A DNA stretch of 43,141 nucleotides from Sebaldella sp. S0638. GTDB lineage: Bacteria; Fusobacteriota; Fusobacteriia; Fusobacteriales; Leptotrichiaceae. The DNA lies in NCBI RefSeq assembly GCF_024158605.1, contig NZ_JAMZGM010000029.1:1-43141 (forward strand). Direction: 5' to 3'. A program made the translations under genes and the position numbers. Under the pieces are notes generated by a model. That model saw only the letters and a program-made list of their open reading frames with translations. It was not told where the DNA came from and ran no database searches. Positions 7,895-14,374 of the stretch are shown one piece after another. Each line of letters opens with the position of its first letter. The first letter of the stretch is position 1.

Positions 7895-9345
7895 ATGGCA
7901 ATAAATTATACTGTTATTATAATTGTTGTGGTTTATTTAATTGCAATGCTTTTTATCGGGTGGTATTCTTACACAAAGATATCAAGCAATGAGGACTTTA
8001 TGGTAGCTGGAAGAAGACTGGGGCCGGTACTGATGGCAGGTACACTGGCAGCTACTGAAATAGGCGGGGGAAGCTCGCTGGGTGTAGTGGAAAAAGCTTA
8101 CGGCGATTGGGGAATGGGAGCTTCGTGGTATATTATCACTATGGCAATAACATTTGGTTTTCTTACCTTCTTAGGTTCAAAATTCAGACAGTCAATGGTA
8201 AAAACCGTTCCTGAATATTTTAGAAGAAGGTACGGAAAAGTTCCGGAGCTATTACTTCCATAATTATGATAATCCCTCTTATAGGTCTCACAGCAACACA
8301 GTTCATAGCCTCATCTACAATTATATCGGTAATGCTTGGTATGGACTACAGAATGGCTGTAGTTCTTGTAGCTGTCGTGGTGACAATCTATGCGGTTATG
8401 GGCGGACTTTGGAGCGTGACACTTACAGACTTTGTACAGGTATTCCTGATAGTATTCGGTATGATGATTGCAATTCCGTTTGCCTTGAAGACTGTAGGCG
8501 GATGGGATAATGTTGTTGCAATACTGCCAAAGGAAAAATTTAATATGGTAAACAGCAGTATTAATCCCAAAACCATAATTTCATTAATTGTAATGTATCT
8601 TGCATCATTTACCGTGGGACAGGAAGCAGTGTCAAGGTATTATGCGGCAAGAGACGACAAAGCAGCTGTACAGGGATCACTGCTTGCAGGATTAATTAAT
8701 ATAATATATGCTTTTATCCCCACAGTTCTCGGGTTGATTACACTTGCACTGGTAACAAACGGAACAATACCAAAAGATATGATAATGAAAGACGGACCGA
8801 AATATGCACTTCCGCTGCTGGCAATGCATACAATGCCGTCACTCGTAATAGGACTTTTATTTTCAGGGATAATATCAGCAACAATGTCAAGTGCAGATTC
8901 TGATTTACTGGGAGCAGGATCAATATTCGGGAATGACATATATAAAATATACATAAAACCCCATGCTACAAGTAATGAGGTAATGAGAGTAACAAAGATA
9001 ACAATGCTTATAATAGGCTTTCTAGCTATGATTGTTGCTCTTATGAACAGAGGCAGTCTCATAAAGCTTCTGACATTATCATTTACTTTAAGAGCAGCGG
9101 GAGCTTTCTTCCCTTATGTAATGGGGCATTACTGGAAAAAGGCTTCGGCTGTGGGAACAGTGGCTTCATTATTACTGGGAAGTTTTATCACATTATATGT
9201 GGAGATAAACAAAATAACAATTTTTGGATTAAAGGAACCGATAATACCAGGACTGGTAGTTAGTTTTCTGGCATTTTTCATACTTACGTTCCTGTTTCCA
9301 AATAAAAAGAACAGCACTGAGCTTGTCGGGGAAGAAGAATTTTAA
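7895..9345 (+). pseudogene. Sodium:solute symporter gene split by a frameshift
   Basis: Two adjacent frames together make one member of the SSS (SLC5-like) family of about 483 residues. The first frame (7895-8263) gives residues 1-122 and diverges after KVPE. The second frame continues the same protein from about 8248 with AITSIIMIIPLIGLTATQF, the expected continuation of that helix in the family. One missing base near 8246-8248 (for example GGAGGCT reduced to GGAGCT) would restore a single frame. The intact protein would have about 13 membrane helices and import a solute with sodium; the substrate is unknown. The promoter, the ribosome site GAGGAGTGG and the terminator all look intact, so the lesion is recent or a sequencing error. 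Confidence 0.85.
8266..9345 (+). CDS. C-terminal open frame of the split symporter
   Basis: This 359-residue frame holds the main body of the SSS transporter: at least eight hydrophobic helices, the family segment SADSDLLGAGSIFGNDIY, and a short charged tail (NKKNSTELVGEEEF). Its ATG at 8266 falls inside the helix that continues from the upstream frame and has no ribosome site of its own. I therefore read it as part of the broken gene at 7895-9345 and not as an independent gene. Nothing in the fragment shows a separate function. Confidence 0.6.
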   Translation: MIIPLIGLTATQFIASSTIISVMLGMDYRMAVVLVAVVVTIYAVMGGLWSVTLTDFVQVFLIVFGMMIAIPFALKTVGGWDNVVAILPKEKFNMVNSSINPKTIISLIVMYLASFTVGQEAVSRYYAARDDKAAVQGSLLAGLINIIYAFIPTVLGLITLALVTNGTIPKDMIMKDGPKYALPLLAMHTMPSLVIGLLFSGIISATMSSADSDLLGAGSIFGNDIYKIYIKPHATSNEVMRVTKITMLIIGFLAMIVALMNRGSLIKLLTLSFTLRAAGAFFPYVMGHYWKKASAVGTVASLLLGSFITLYVEINKITIFGLKEPIIPGLVVSFLAFFILTFLFPNKKNSTELVGEEEF

Positions 9346-9357
9346 TATAGGCAACAC

Positions 9358-9397
9358 AAAAAGCTGTTTTGCATGAAATATGCAGAACAGCTTTTCT
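9358..9397 (+). terminator. Terminator after the symporter gene
   Basis: AAAAAGCTGTTTTGCAT at 9358-9374 pairs with ATGCAGAACAGCTTTT at 9380-9395, with one mismatch region and a 5-base loop, followed by T-rich sequence. It acts on the + strand. Confidence 0.8.
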
Positions 9398-9407
9398 TAT
9401 AATAAAA

Positions 9408-9450
9408 ATACAGCCTTTAAAACCGTAATTATAACATAAAAAGGCTGTAT
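9408..9450 (-). terminator. Terminator for the minus-strand 9468 gene
   Basis: An 11-bp perfect inverted repeat (ATACAGCCTTT at 9408-9418 and AAAGGCTGTAT at 9440-9450). Read on the minus strand it is followed by a T-run, complementary to the A-rich stretch at 9401-9407. It ends the gene whose stop codon is at 9468. Confidence 0.8.
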
Positions 9451-9467
9451 ATAAATTTTAAAAAGTA

Positions 9468-10292
9468 TTATTTTTTGACTTTATCTAATTTTAACAAGAA
9501 ATCTCTCGGATTTTTTAATTCTGATAATCTTTTTAATTTCATATTTGGAAAGGAATTCAATATTCTTTTTTCGTTGAATCTCAATTTTCTCATGCTTAAT
9601 TTTAATTCCAGATTCTCTTTCTCATGTATTCTTTTTTCTTTTATTTTCTCTTTAAGTTCATTCTTTTTAATGGTTTCCGATTCTATAAAATCATTAAAAT
9701 GCTGGGCTCTGACTTTTATTGATGATTTCAGAGTTTTTGACTGATTTTCCAGCTTGGTATGAAAATCCAAAAGAAACTTTTGCAGTGAAAACATATTAAG
9801 CAATGAGAATACAGTATCCGCAGCCATTATACATAATATTGCCGCAGGAACAGCGATATTGAAAGAATTATACAGAGTTTCCACTATTTTCGTCACAAAC
9901 GGATGAATAACCCTTACCACTAAAACACAGCCCACTCCCCAGAATGCAGAAACAGGAAGTGCTATTCTTCCCTGAATATTAAATGGTACATTATGATAGT
10001 CCCACCATGTAGTATGAAAAATTTTCTCAAGAAAGTAAGAAGTAAAGAATTCAAGTAATGTTACAATAATTGTGGAAAAAATATACAAAAGTACCAGATT
10101 GTTATGGAATGGTTCTATAAAATATAAAACCATTATAATTCCAAAACCGTAAATCGGACAATAGGGCCCGATCAAAAATCCTCTGTATACAAATTTTCCT
10201 GCTTTAAGGGAACAGTAAACCGTTTCCCATAACCAGCCCATAACAGAGTAAATGAAAAAATAAAGAATAACTTCGCTGTAAAATTTTGTCAT
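9468..10292 (-). CDS. CmpB-like putative ABC transporter membrane protein
   Basis: 274 aa. The first ~150 residues hold about five membrane helices with the family landmarks YSVMGWLWETVYCS (15-28), RGFLIGPYCPIYGFG (37-51), WWDYHNVPFNIQGRI and a FWGVGCVLV helix. These mark the 'putative ABC-transporter type IV' family (ABC_trans_CmpB, PF06541), whose biochemical function is unproven. The last ~90 residues form a long basic, charged, probably coiled-coil cytoplasmic tail, which is longer than in many homologues. The AGGTGAAAT ribosome site and ATG agree. It is transcribed alone on the minus strand. Confidence 0.8.
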   Translation of the reverse strand: MTKFYSEVILYFFIYSVMGWLWETVYCSLKAGKFVYRGFLIGPYCPIYGFGIIMVLYFIEPFHNNLVLLYIFSTIIVTLLEFFTSYFLEKIFHTTWWDYHNVPFNIQGRIALPVSAFWGVGCVLVVRVIHPFVTKIVETLYNSFNIAVPAAILCIMAADTVFSLLNMFSLQKFLLDFHTKLENQSKTLKSSIKVRAQHFNDFIESETIKKNELKEKIKEKRIHEKENLELKLSMRKLRFNEKRILNSFPNMKLKRLSELKNPRDFLLKLDKVKK

Positions 10293-10315
10293 ATTTCACC
10301 TCTTGTTTATTTTAA

Positions 10316-10344
10316 TATTAACAGTAATTAGAATAAATTGTCAA
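10316..10344 (-). promoter_or_regulatory. Minus-strand promoter for the 9468-10292 gene
   Basis: On the minus strand, a perfect TTGACA (10344-10339) is followed after 17 bp by TTAATA (10321-10316) with a TG just upstream. The transcript would start about 15 bases before the ribosome site. Confidence 0.65.
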
Positions 10345-10409
10345 TAAATAAAGAAGAAAAAAATGTCGAAAGTAAATTTTATATAGTTTAAATACTTATT
10401 TTAAACAGT

Positions 10410-10437
10410 TTGAAATAATGTTATAATATATAAATTA
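10410..10437 (+). promoter_or_regulatory. Promoter for the 10522 lipoprotein gene
   Basis: TTGAAA at 10410-10415, a 16-bp spacer and a perfect TATAAT at 10432-10437. The predicted leader is about 75 bases and very AT-rich. Confidence 0.65.
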
Positions 10438-10521
10438 AGAAAATGAAGATAATTTACATATAACAGAAAATTTTTATATAAATAAAACATTAATTATTAT
10501 ATTACAAAAAGGAGAAAAAAT

Positions 10522-10890
10522 TTGAAAAGAAAAAAAATGTTGATTTCAGTAATTACTGTGTTACTAGTGCTGACAGCAGGGTGCAATCATTCCGGCAAGG
10601 AAAAAAACCAGCCTTCAGGTGATGGATATGAGATAAAAGATGTAAAAATGGGCATTAATGATTCGGGAAAATTTACAGTGCTGGGAAAATTAAAAAATAT
10701 GGGAGAAAAGAAAGGGTACACAGAGATTTCAATTCCATGTTATGATAAAAAAGGAGTGGAACTGGAAAATGCTTTTGACAGTGTGGAATCCATAGATGCC
10801 GGCGGAGAGTGGAAATTCAGGGCTGAGTATCAGGAGAGCGGCGAACCGTCAAGATGTGATATAAATGAATCAGAAGTAACAACATATTAA
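10522..10890 (+). CDS. Small lipoprotein, FxLYD-like
   Basis: 122 aa with a TTG start supported by the AAGGAG site 9 bases upstream. The signal peptide ends in a lipobox LTAGC, so C21 should be lipidated and the protein anchored to a membrane. The mature domain (YEIKDVKMGIND...FTVLGKLKNMGEKKGYTEISIPCYDKKG) has the beta-sandwich pattern of FxLYD-type domains: a strand of 'G-x-hydrophobic-x-N' followed by a description of how a quantity changes. Such domains are common in envelope lipoproteins of unknown role. No neighbour suggests a partner. Confidence 0.7.
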   Translation: MKRKKMLISVITVLLVLTAGCNHSGKEKNQPSGDGYEIKDVKMGINDSGKFTVLGKLKNMGEKKGYTEISIPCYDKKGVELENAFDSVESIDAGGEWKFRAEYQESGEPSRCDINESEVTTY

Positions 10891-10908
10891 TTATTATAAA
10901 TTTTAAAA

Positions 10909-10939
10909 TTGACATAGAGTGAACTCCATATTGTATAAT
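10909..10939 (+). promoter_or_regulatory. MerR-type promoter with 19-bp spacer and dyad
   Basis: A perfect TTGACA at 10909-10914 and a perfect TATAAT at 10934-10939 are separated by 19 bp, the over-long spacing typical of promoters that MerR proteins activate by twisting. The spacer contains GAGTGAACTC, a GAGT/ACTC dyad like the TAGAGTTAACTCTA operator of AdhR/NmlR-type regulators. It lies 24 bases before the MerR gene, so autoregulation is likely. Confidence 0.8.
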
Positions 10940-10962
10940 TATTTTATGCGAAAGGAGAAGTC

Positions 10963-11340
10963 ATGAAGTATTATAAAATAGGAAAAGTTTCCCAGATGAC
11001 AGGGTTAAGCAGAGATACACTGAGATATTATGAAAAAATAGGATTGATAAGGCATCTGGAAAAAGATGAATCAGGAAGAAAAAAGTATTCTGAGAAAGAT
11101 ATAGAGTGGATTGAGTTTTTGAAAAGGCTGAAAACTACCAAAATGTCTTTGAAAGATATAGGGAAATATGCCGATCTCAGATATGAAGGAGACGAGACTT
11201 CCGGTGAACGTAAGAAAATGCTTACGAAACAGCTTGAAAAAATAATGGAAGAAATTGAGAAGCTTATGGAGACAAAGCAGATATTAATCTGGAAAATAAA
11301 AACATATGATGAAATAGAGAAAAAAATAAGCAGAAAATAA
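10963..11340 (+). CDS. MerR-family transcriptional regulator
   Basis: 125 aa. The N-terminal winged helix-turn-helix reads KIGKVSQMTGLSRDTLRYYEKIGL (residues 6-29; the RYYEK element is nearly universal in MerR proteins). The middle WIEFLKRLKTTKMSLKDIGKYADLRYEGDET is the pattern of the AdhR/NmlR/YfmP group, and the last ~45 residues form the dimer coiled coil. It has no conserved cysteine, so a thiol or metal sensor of the CueR/NmlR-Cys kind is not supported. An AAAGGAGAAG ribosome site precedes the ATG. The promoter directly upstream has the MerR spacing. The MATE exporter downstream (11587) is a candidate target. Confidence 0.92.
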   Translation: MKYYKIGKVSQMTGLSRDTLRYYEKIGLIRHLEKDESGRKKYSEKDIEWIEFLKRLKTTKMSLKDIGKYADLRYEGDETSGERKKMLTKQLEKIMEEIEKLMETKQILIWKIKTYDEIEKKISRK

Positions 11341-11401
11341 TGTCGGAAGAGCATCGGGAAGTTTTCTTTACTAAAATAAATATGTATGATTTTGAAAAAT
11401 A

Positions 11402-11430
11402 TTGAAAAAATACAGCAGTTATGATAAAAT
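11402..11430 (+). promoter_or_regulatory. Promoter upstream of the MATE leader
   Basis: TTGAAA at 11402-11407, a 17-bp spacer and TAAAAT at 11425-11430 within TATGATAAAAT. Transcription would start near 11437, about 150 bases before the MATE start codon and upstream of the hairpin at 11485. Confidence 0.6.
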
Positions 11431-11484
11431 AAAGAATACTTTTTAGAGAGAAAATATTATTTTAAATAAAGTCATAGTGAAAAG

Positions 11485-11514
11485 GACTCAAAAGCACTTT
11501 TGGGTCTTTTTTTG
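11485..11514 (+). terminator. Terminator or attenuator in the MATE leader
   Basis: GACTCAAAAG (11485-11494) pairs with CTTTTGGGTC (11497-11506), allowing one G:U pair and an opened loop, and seven T residues follow. It sits between the promoter at 11402 and the MATE gene, so it either ends a short RNA or merR read-through, or acts as an attenuator. Confidence 0.7.
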
Positions 11515-11586
11515 TGGCTTAAAATTTTTTAGCAAAGACATATGGTGCGGTTTTTAATGCCAAAGACATACGGAAAGGTGATTTTA

Positions 11587-12960
11587 ATGGAAAAATATGG
11601 AAAATTAGGAAATGACAGTGTGGTAAAGCTGCTGTTTGAATTCTCTGTTCCTGCGGTTATTGCAGGAATGATAGCTGCGCTTTACACAGTTATAGACAGG
11701 ATATTTATAGGGAGATTTGTGGGGGAGCTGGAATTCTCAGGTGTTTCTGCTACATTTCCTATAATGATCTTTTATATAGCATTTGCATCATTAATAGGAA
11801 TAGGGGCAAGTGCCAATATATCCCTGAATCTGGGGAGAGGAAACAAGAAACGTGCGGAACACATTCTGGGAAATGCCTTTACATGCTTTAATACATCAGG
11901 AGTAATAATTATAGTATTAAATTATATTTTTCTTGATCAGATTCTACATGCATTTGGTGTAACGGAAAATACTTTTGAATATGCCAGATCATTTATGATA
12001 TATCTGATTCCCACATGTTATATGACATTTCTTACATACGGTTTTGCCGGTGTGATAAGAGCAGAAGGGAATCCCAAAACTGCAATGAATATAAATATAA
12101 TAGGAGCATTGATAAACATAATTCTCGATCCTTTATTTATAATAGTATTTAAAATGGGTGTGGCAGGAGCGGCAATAGCCACTCTTATATCGAACCTCGC
12201 AGCGGCACTGCTTGTAATATACCATTTTACTTATTCAAAAAAATCTTCTTTGAAAATAAGAAAGAAATACTTTAAGCTAAATACAAAAATTCTGAATCAG
12301 ATAACAAAAATAGGTATTTCGCCGTTTATTCTTCAGGTTTCCCTTTGTCTTGTGGGACTTGCGGCAAATAATATGATAAAAATTTATGGGAATGAGTTTG
12401 ATTTCGGGATTTACGGGGTTTTAAACACTTATCTGATAGTGATATTTTCTGTAGTTCTGGGAATAAGTCAGGGAGCACAGCCGATCATAGGATATAACTA
12501 CGGATTGAAGAATTACAGACGTGTGGAGGAAGCATTATTTAAATCAGTGAGTTTTACCACTGTTTTCTCTATTGTATGCCTTATAATTACACTTATTTTT
12601 TCAAAAGAACTGTCAGGAATATTTGTAAAGGATGAAGTGTTGATAAACAGGACAGCACCGGCATTAATATTATTTTTACTTTCTCTGCCTGTATATGGAA
12701 TTCTTATTATAGGAGTTGATTTTTTTCAGGTAGTGGAAGAGGCGAAAACTTCAAGTATACTGTTTTTCCTGAGACATTTTTTACTTGCATTAGGGAGTAT
12801 GTTTTTGCTTCCTGTATTGATCGGAATAAACGGAGTATGGCTTTCAAGAACAGTTTCTGATTTTATTTATCTGCCGGCAGTTCTGTATTGTCAGTGGAAA
12901 TGGCTGAAAAAACTGAGAACTAAAATAAATGAACAAAAGATCCGTGAAAGTTCATTGTAA
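11587..12960 (+). CDS. MATE-family multidrug efflux transporter
   Basis: 457 aa from the ATG at 11587, which has the site GGAAAGGTG 6 bases upstream. An in-frame ATG at 11542 would add 15 unlikely residues and lacks a ribosome site. Twelve membrane helices are predicted in two six-helix halves, with MATE landmarks near the start (FSVPAVIAGMIAALYTVIDR), GxGASANISLNLGRGN in the first half, and GISQGAQPIIGYNYG in the second. The family exports cationic drugs or metabolites using sodium or proton gradients. The MerR gene upstream and the promoter-terminator leader suggest induced expression. The substrate cannot be told. Confidence 0.92.
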   Translation: MEKYGKLGNDSVVKLLFEFSVPAVIAGMIAALYTVIDRIFIGRFVGELEFSGVSATFPIMIFYIAFASLIGIGASANISLNLGRGNKKRAEHILGNAFTCFNTSGVIIIVLNYIFLDQILHAFGVTENTFEYARSFMIYLIPTCYMTFLTYGFAGVIRAEGNPKTAMNINIIGALINIILDPLFIIVFKMGVAGAAIATLISNLAAALLVIYHFTYSKKSSLKIRKKYFKLNTKILNQITKIGISPFILQVSLCLVGLAANNMIKIYGNEFDFGIYGVLNTYLIVIFSVVLGISQGAQPIIGYNYGLKNYRRVEEALFKSVSFTTVFSIVCLIITLIFSKELSGIFVKDEVLINRTAPALILFLLSLPVYGILIIGVDFFQVVEEAKTSSILFFLRHFLLALGSMFLLPVLIGINGVWLSRTVSDFIYLPAVLYCQWKWLKKLRTKINEQKIRESSL

Positions 12961-12982
12961 AGTTTTTGAAATAATAATATAT

Positions 12983-13018
12983 AAAATCCCGCAGGGCGAA
13001 TGTTCACGGGATTTTTGT
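12983..13018 (+). terminator. Terminator after the MATE gene
   Basis: AAAATCCCG at 12983-12991 pairs perfectly with CGGGATTTT at 13007-13015, followed by further T residues. Confidence 0.85.
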
Positions 13019-13069
13019 TAATTAAGTAATAAATTATAACGTAATTCTAAGAAAATGGTGATAGAATGA

Positions 13070-13099
13070 ACGTTCAGTATTTGGAGATATACTGAACGT
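13070..13099 (+). repeat. 11-bp perfect dyad upstream of small exported genes
   Basis: ACGTTCAGTAT (13070-13080) and ATACTGAACGT (13089-13099) form a perfect inverted repeat around 8 bases. A run of A, not T, follows on the + strand, so it is not a terminator in that direction. It sits 37 bases before the start at 13137 and looks like an operator or a leader hairpin. Confidence 0.6.
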
Positions 13100-13136
13100 A
13101 AAAAAATTCTTCATTATAAAGGAAAGGTGGTACGAA

Positions 13137-13325
13137 ATGAAAAAAGGATTATTAGTTTTAGCAGCTGTAACATTATCACTGGTATCTTACGGGGCATCAT
13201 CAAGAGAGGCGGGAATAAAGCAGAAAAAAGATGCTTTGGAAAGAAAGTATCAAAGATGTGTAAAATACAGCAAATATAAGGAAAACTGCCAAAAATACCG
13301 TGATATAAAGAACAGCATAAGTTAA
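13137..13325 (+). CDS. Small exported basic protein
   Basis: 62 aa. Residues 1-20 are a clear signal peptide (LLVLAAVTLSLVSYGASS). The mature peptide is about 42 residues, strongly basic and mostly helical, with two cysteines (RCVKYSKYKENCQKY) nine residues apart that could form a disulphide. It has a strong AAAGGAAAGGTGG ribosome site. It is followed after 51 bases by another tiny exported product (13377), with a perfect dyad upstream and a terminator after the pair. No function is recognised; small periplasmic peptides of this look are common and uncharacterised in Leptotrichiaceae. Confidence 0.7.
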   Translation: MKKGLLVLAAVTLSLVSYGASSREAGIKQKKDALERKYQRCVKYSKYKENCQKYRDIKNSIS

Positions 13326-13376
13326 GAAACGGGAAAATTAAGTAAAGTAAACTTATATTCAAATATAGGAGGAATT

Positions 13377-13520
13377 ATGAGAATTTTATTAATTACTTTA
13401 TTTTTAACACTTTCTGTAACAGTAATATCAAATGTATTAAGTCCTGAAGCAGAAAAACATCTGGAAAAATATAATTACTCTCCTCAGGACATCTATTACA
13501 GGGAACATTGTTGTGTATAA
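13377..13520 (+). CDS. Very small exported or membrane peptide (47 aa)
   Basis: The ATG at 13377 has a near-perfect AGGAGGAATT site. The product is 47 aa: a hydrophobic N-terminus (MRILLITLFLTLSVTVIS) that is a signal or anchor, then LSPEAEKHLEKYNYSPQDIY, and a C-terminal EHCCV with adjacent cysteines. The good ribosome site, the signal sequence and the position between the 13137 gene and a terminator support a real gene. The phrase YNYSPQDIYYRE resembles short secreted peptides in related genomes, but I cannot assign a role. Confidence 0.6.
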   Translation: MRILLITLFLTLSVTVISNVLSPEAEKHLEKYNYSPQDIYYREHCCV

Positions 13521-13587
13521 ACCAGTAAAAGCTGAATAAAATATTTTTGACATTTTTTTACACAATAATTTTCTATATACAAATTTG

Positions 13588-13627
13588 AAATACCGGCTGA
13601 TGAAAAATCAAAAGCTGGTATTTTTTT
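13588..13627 (+). terminator. Terminator after the small exported genes
   Basis: AAATACCGGCT (13588-13598) pairs with AGCTGGTATTT (13613-13623) with one G:U pair, followed by a T-run. Confidence 0.8.
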
Positions 13628-13703
13628 ATGGGAAACATAGATTATTTGTACTATAAGCTTAAAATGTGTTAAAATATATCATTAAAATAAATCTGAAAAG
13701 AGG

Positions 13704-14207
13704 ATGATGAAGATAGGGTATAGAATAGAGATAAGAAAATTTACCGAAGAAGATTTTCAGGAGTATTTTATGCTTGTGAGCAATGCGGATATTATGGCTA
13801 TGATTACAGGAAGGGCATTGCAGCGTGAAGAAGCAGAGAAAAGATTTGAGAAGCTCCTTTGCGGAAATAAAGAACATGAGTCTTTCGGGAGCTTTATGGT
13901 TTTTGAGAAGGAAACTGGAGATTTTATAGGTTACGGAAAAATGGTGCTGGATATAGAGAATAAAACTGAGGCAGAAACAGGTTACATGCTGTTTCCTGAA
14001 TATTGGGGAAAAGGATATGCCACTGAAATTACAAAGCTGCTTATGGAAAAGGCTGAGGAAACAGCTGTGCTGATGAAAATAACAGCAATTATCGATCCTG
14101 AAAATACAGCTTCCAGAAATGTTTTGCTGAAAAACGGTTTTGTTTCGGAAAAAATCTGTGATATAAATGGATTACCCGGAGAAATTCTCGGGAAAAAGCT
14201 GAAATAA
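13704..14207 (+). CDS. GNAT-family N-acetyltransferase (RimJ/RimL-like)
   Basis: 167 aa. The fold reads as RimJ/RimL type: an N-terminal IEIRKFTEEDFQEYFML segment, a central strand-turn ETGYMLFPEYWGKGYATE (the acetyl-CoA pyrophosphate loop R/Q-x-x-G-x-G/A is represented by YWGKGYAT, about 103-110), and the closing IIDPENTASRNVLLKNGF (about 132-149), where N-x-A-S-x-x-x-L-x-K-x-G-F is diagnostic. It transfers acetyl groups to an amine, possibly a protein N-terminus or an antibiotic; the acceptor is unknown. Two adjacent ATGs could serve as start, with AGAGG just upstream. It is a single-gene unit. Confidence 0.85.
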   Translation: MMKIGYRIEIRKFTEEDFQEYFMLVSNADIMAMITGRALQREEAEKRFEKLLCGNKEHESFGSFMVFEKETGDFIGYGKMVLDIENKTEAETGYMLFPEYWGKGYATEITKLLMEKAEETAVLMKITAIIDPENTASRNVLLKNGFVSEKICDINGLPGEILGKKLK

Positions 14208-14296
14208 AAGCTGTATGTTTTAGTGTAAATATAAAGGTATCCTAATTGTTTCGCCGGATAAAAGCAGTATACAGACATGAAAGTTTTTATGTCACG

Positions 14297-14325
14297 TTGG
14301 ATTAAAGGCGGAAATATGATAAAAT
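14297..14325 (+). promoter_or_regulatory. Promoter for the alr-manC-manA operon
   Basis: TTGGAT at 14297-14302, a 17-bp spacer and TAAAAT at 14320-14325 in the context TATGATAAAAT, the same -10 context as the MATE promoter at 11402. Confidence 0.5.
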
Positions 14326-14374
14326 TTAAATATCAGATAAAAAATACAGGTGATTAAAATAAGAGGTAATTAAT

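Noticed and set aside
9475-9744. Plus-strand frame opposite the CmpB-like gene
   Set aside because: Its Phe/Asn/Ser-rich product has no family pattern, it has no ribosome site, and the opposite frame is a clear membrane-protein family member.
13547-13580. TTGACA after the 47-residue peptide gene as a promoter for the acetyltransferase
   Set aside because: The nearest acceptable -10 (TATATA) is about 21 bp away, and the terminator at 13588 would cut any transcript.
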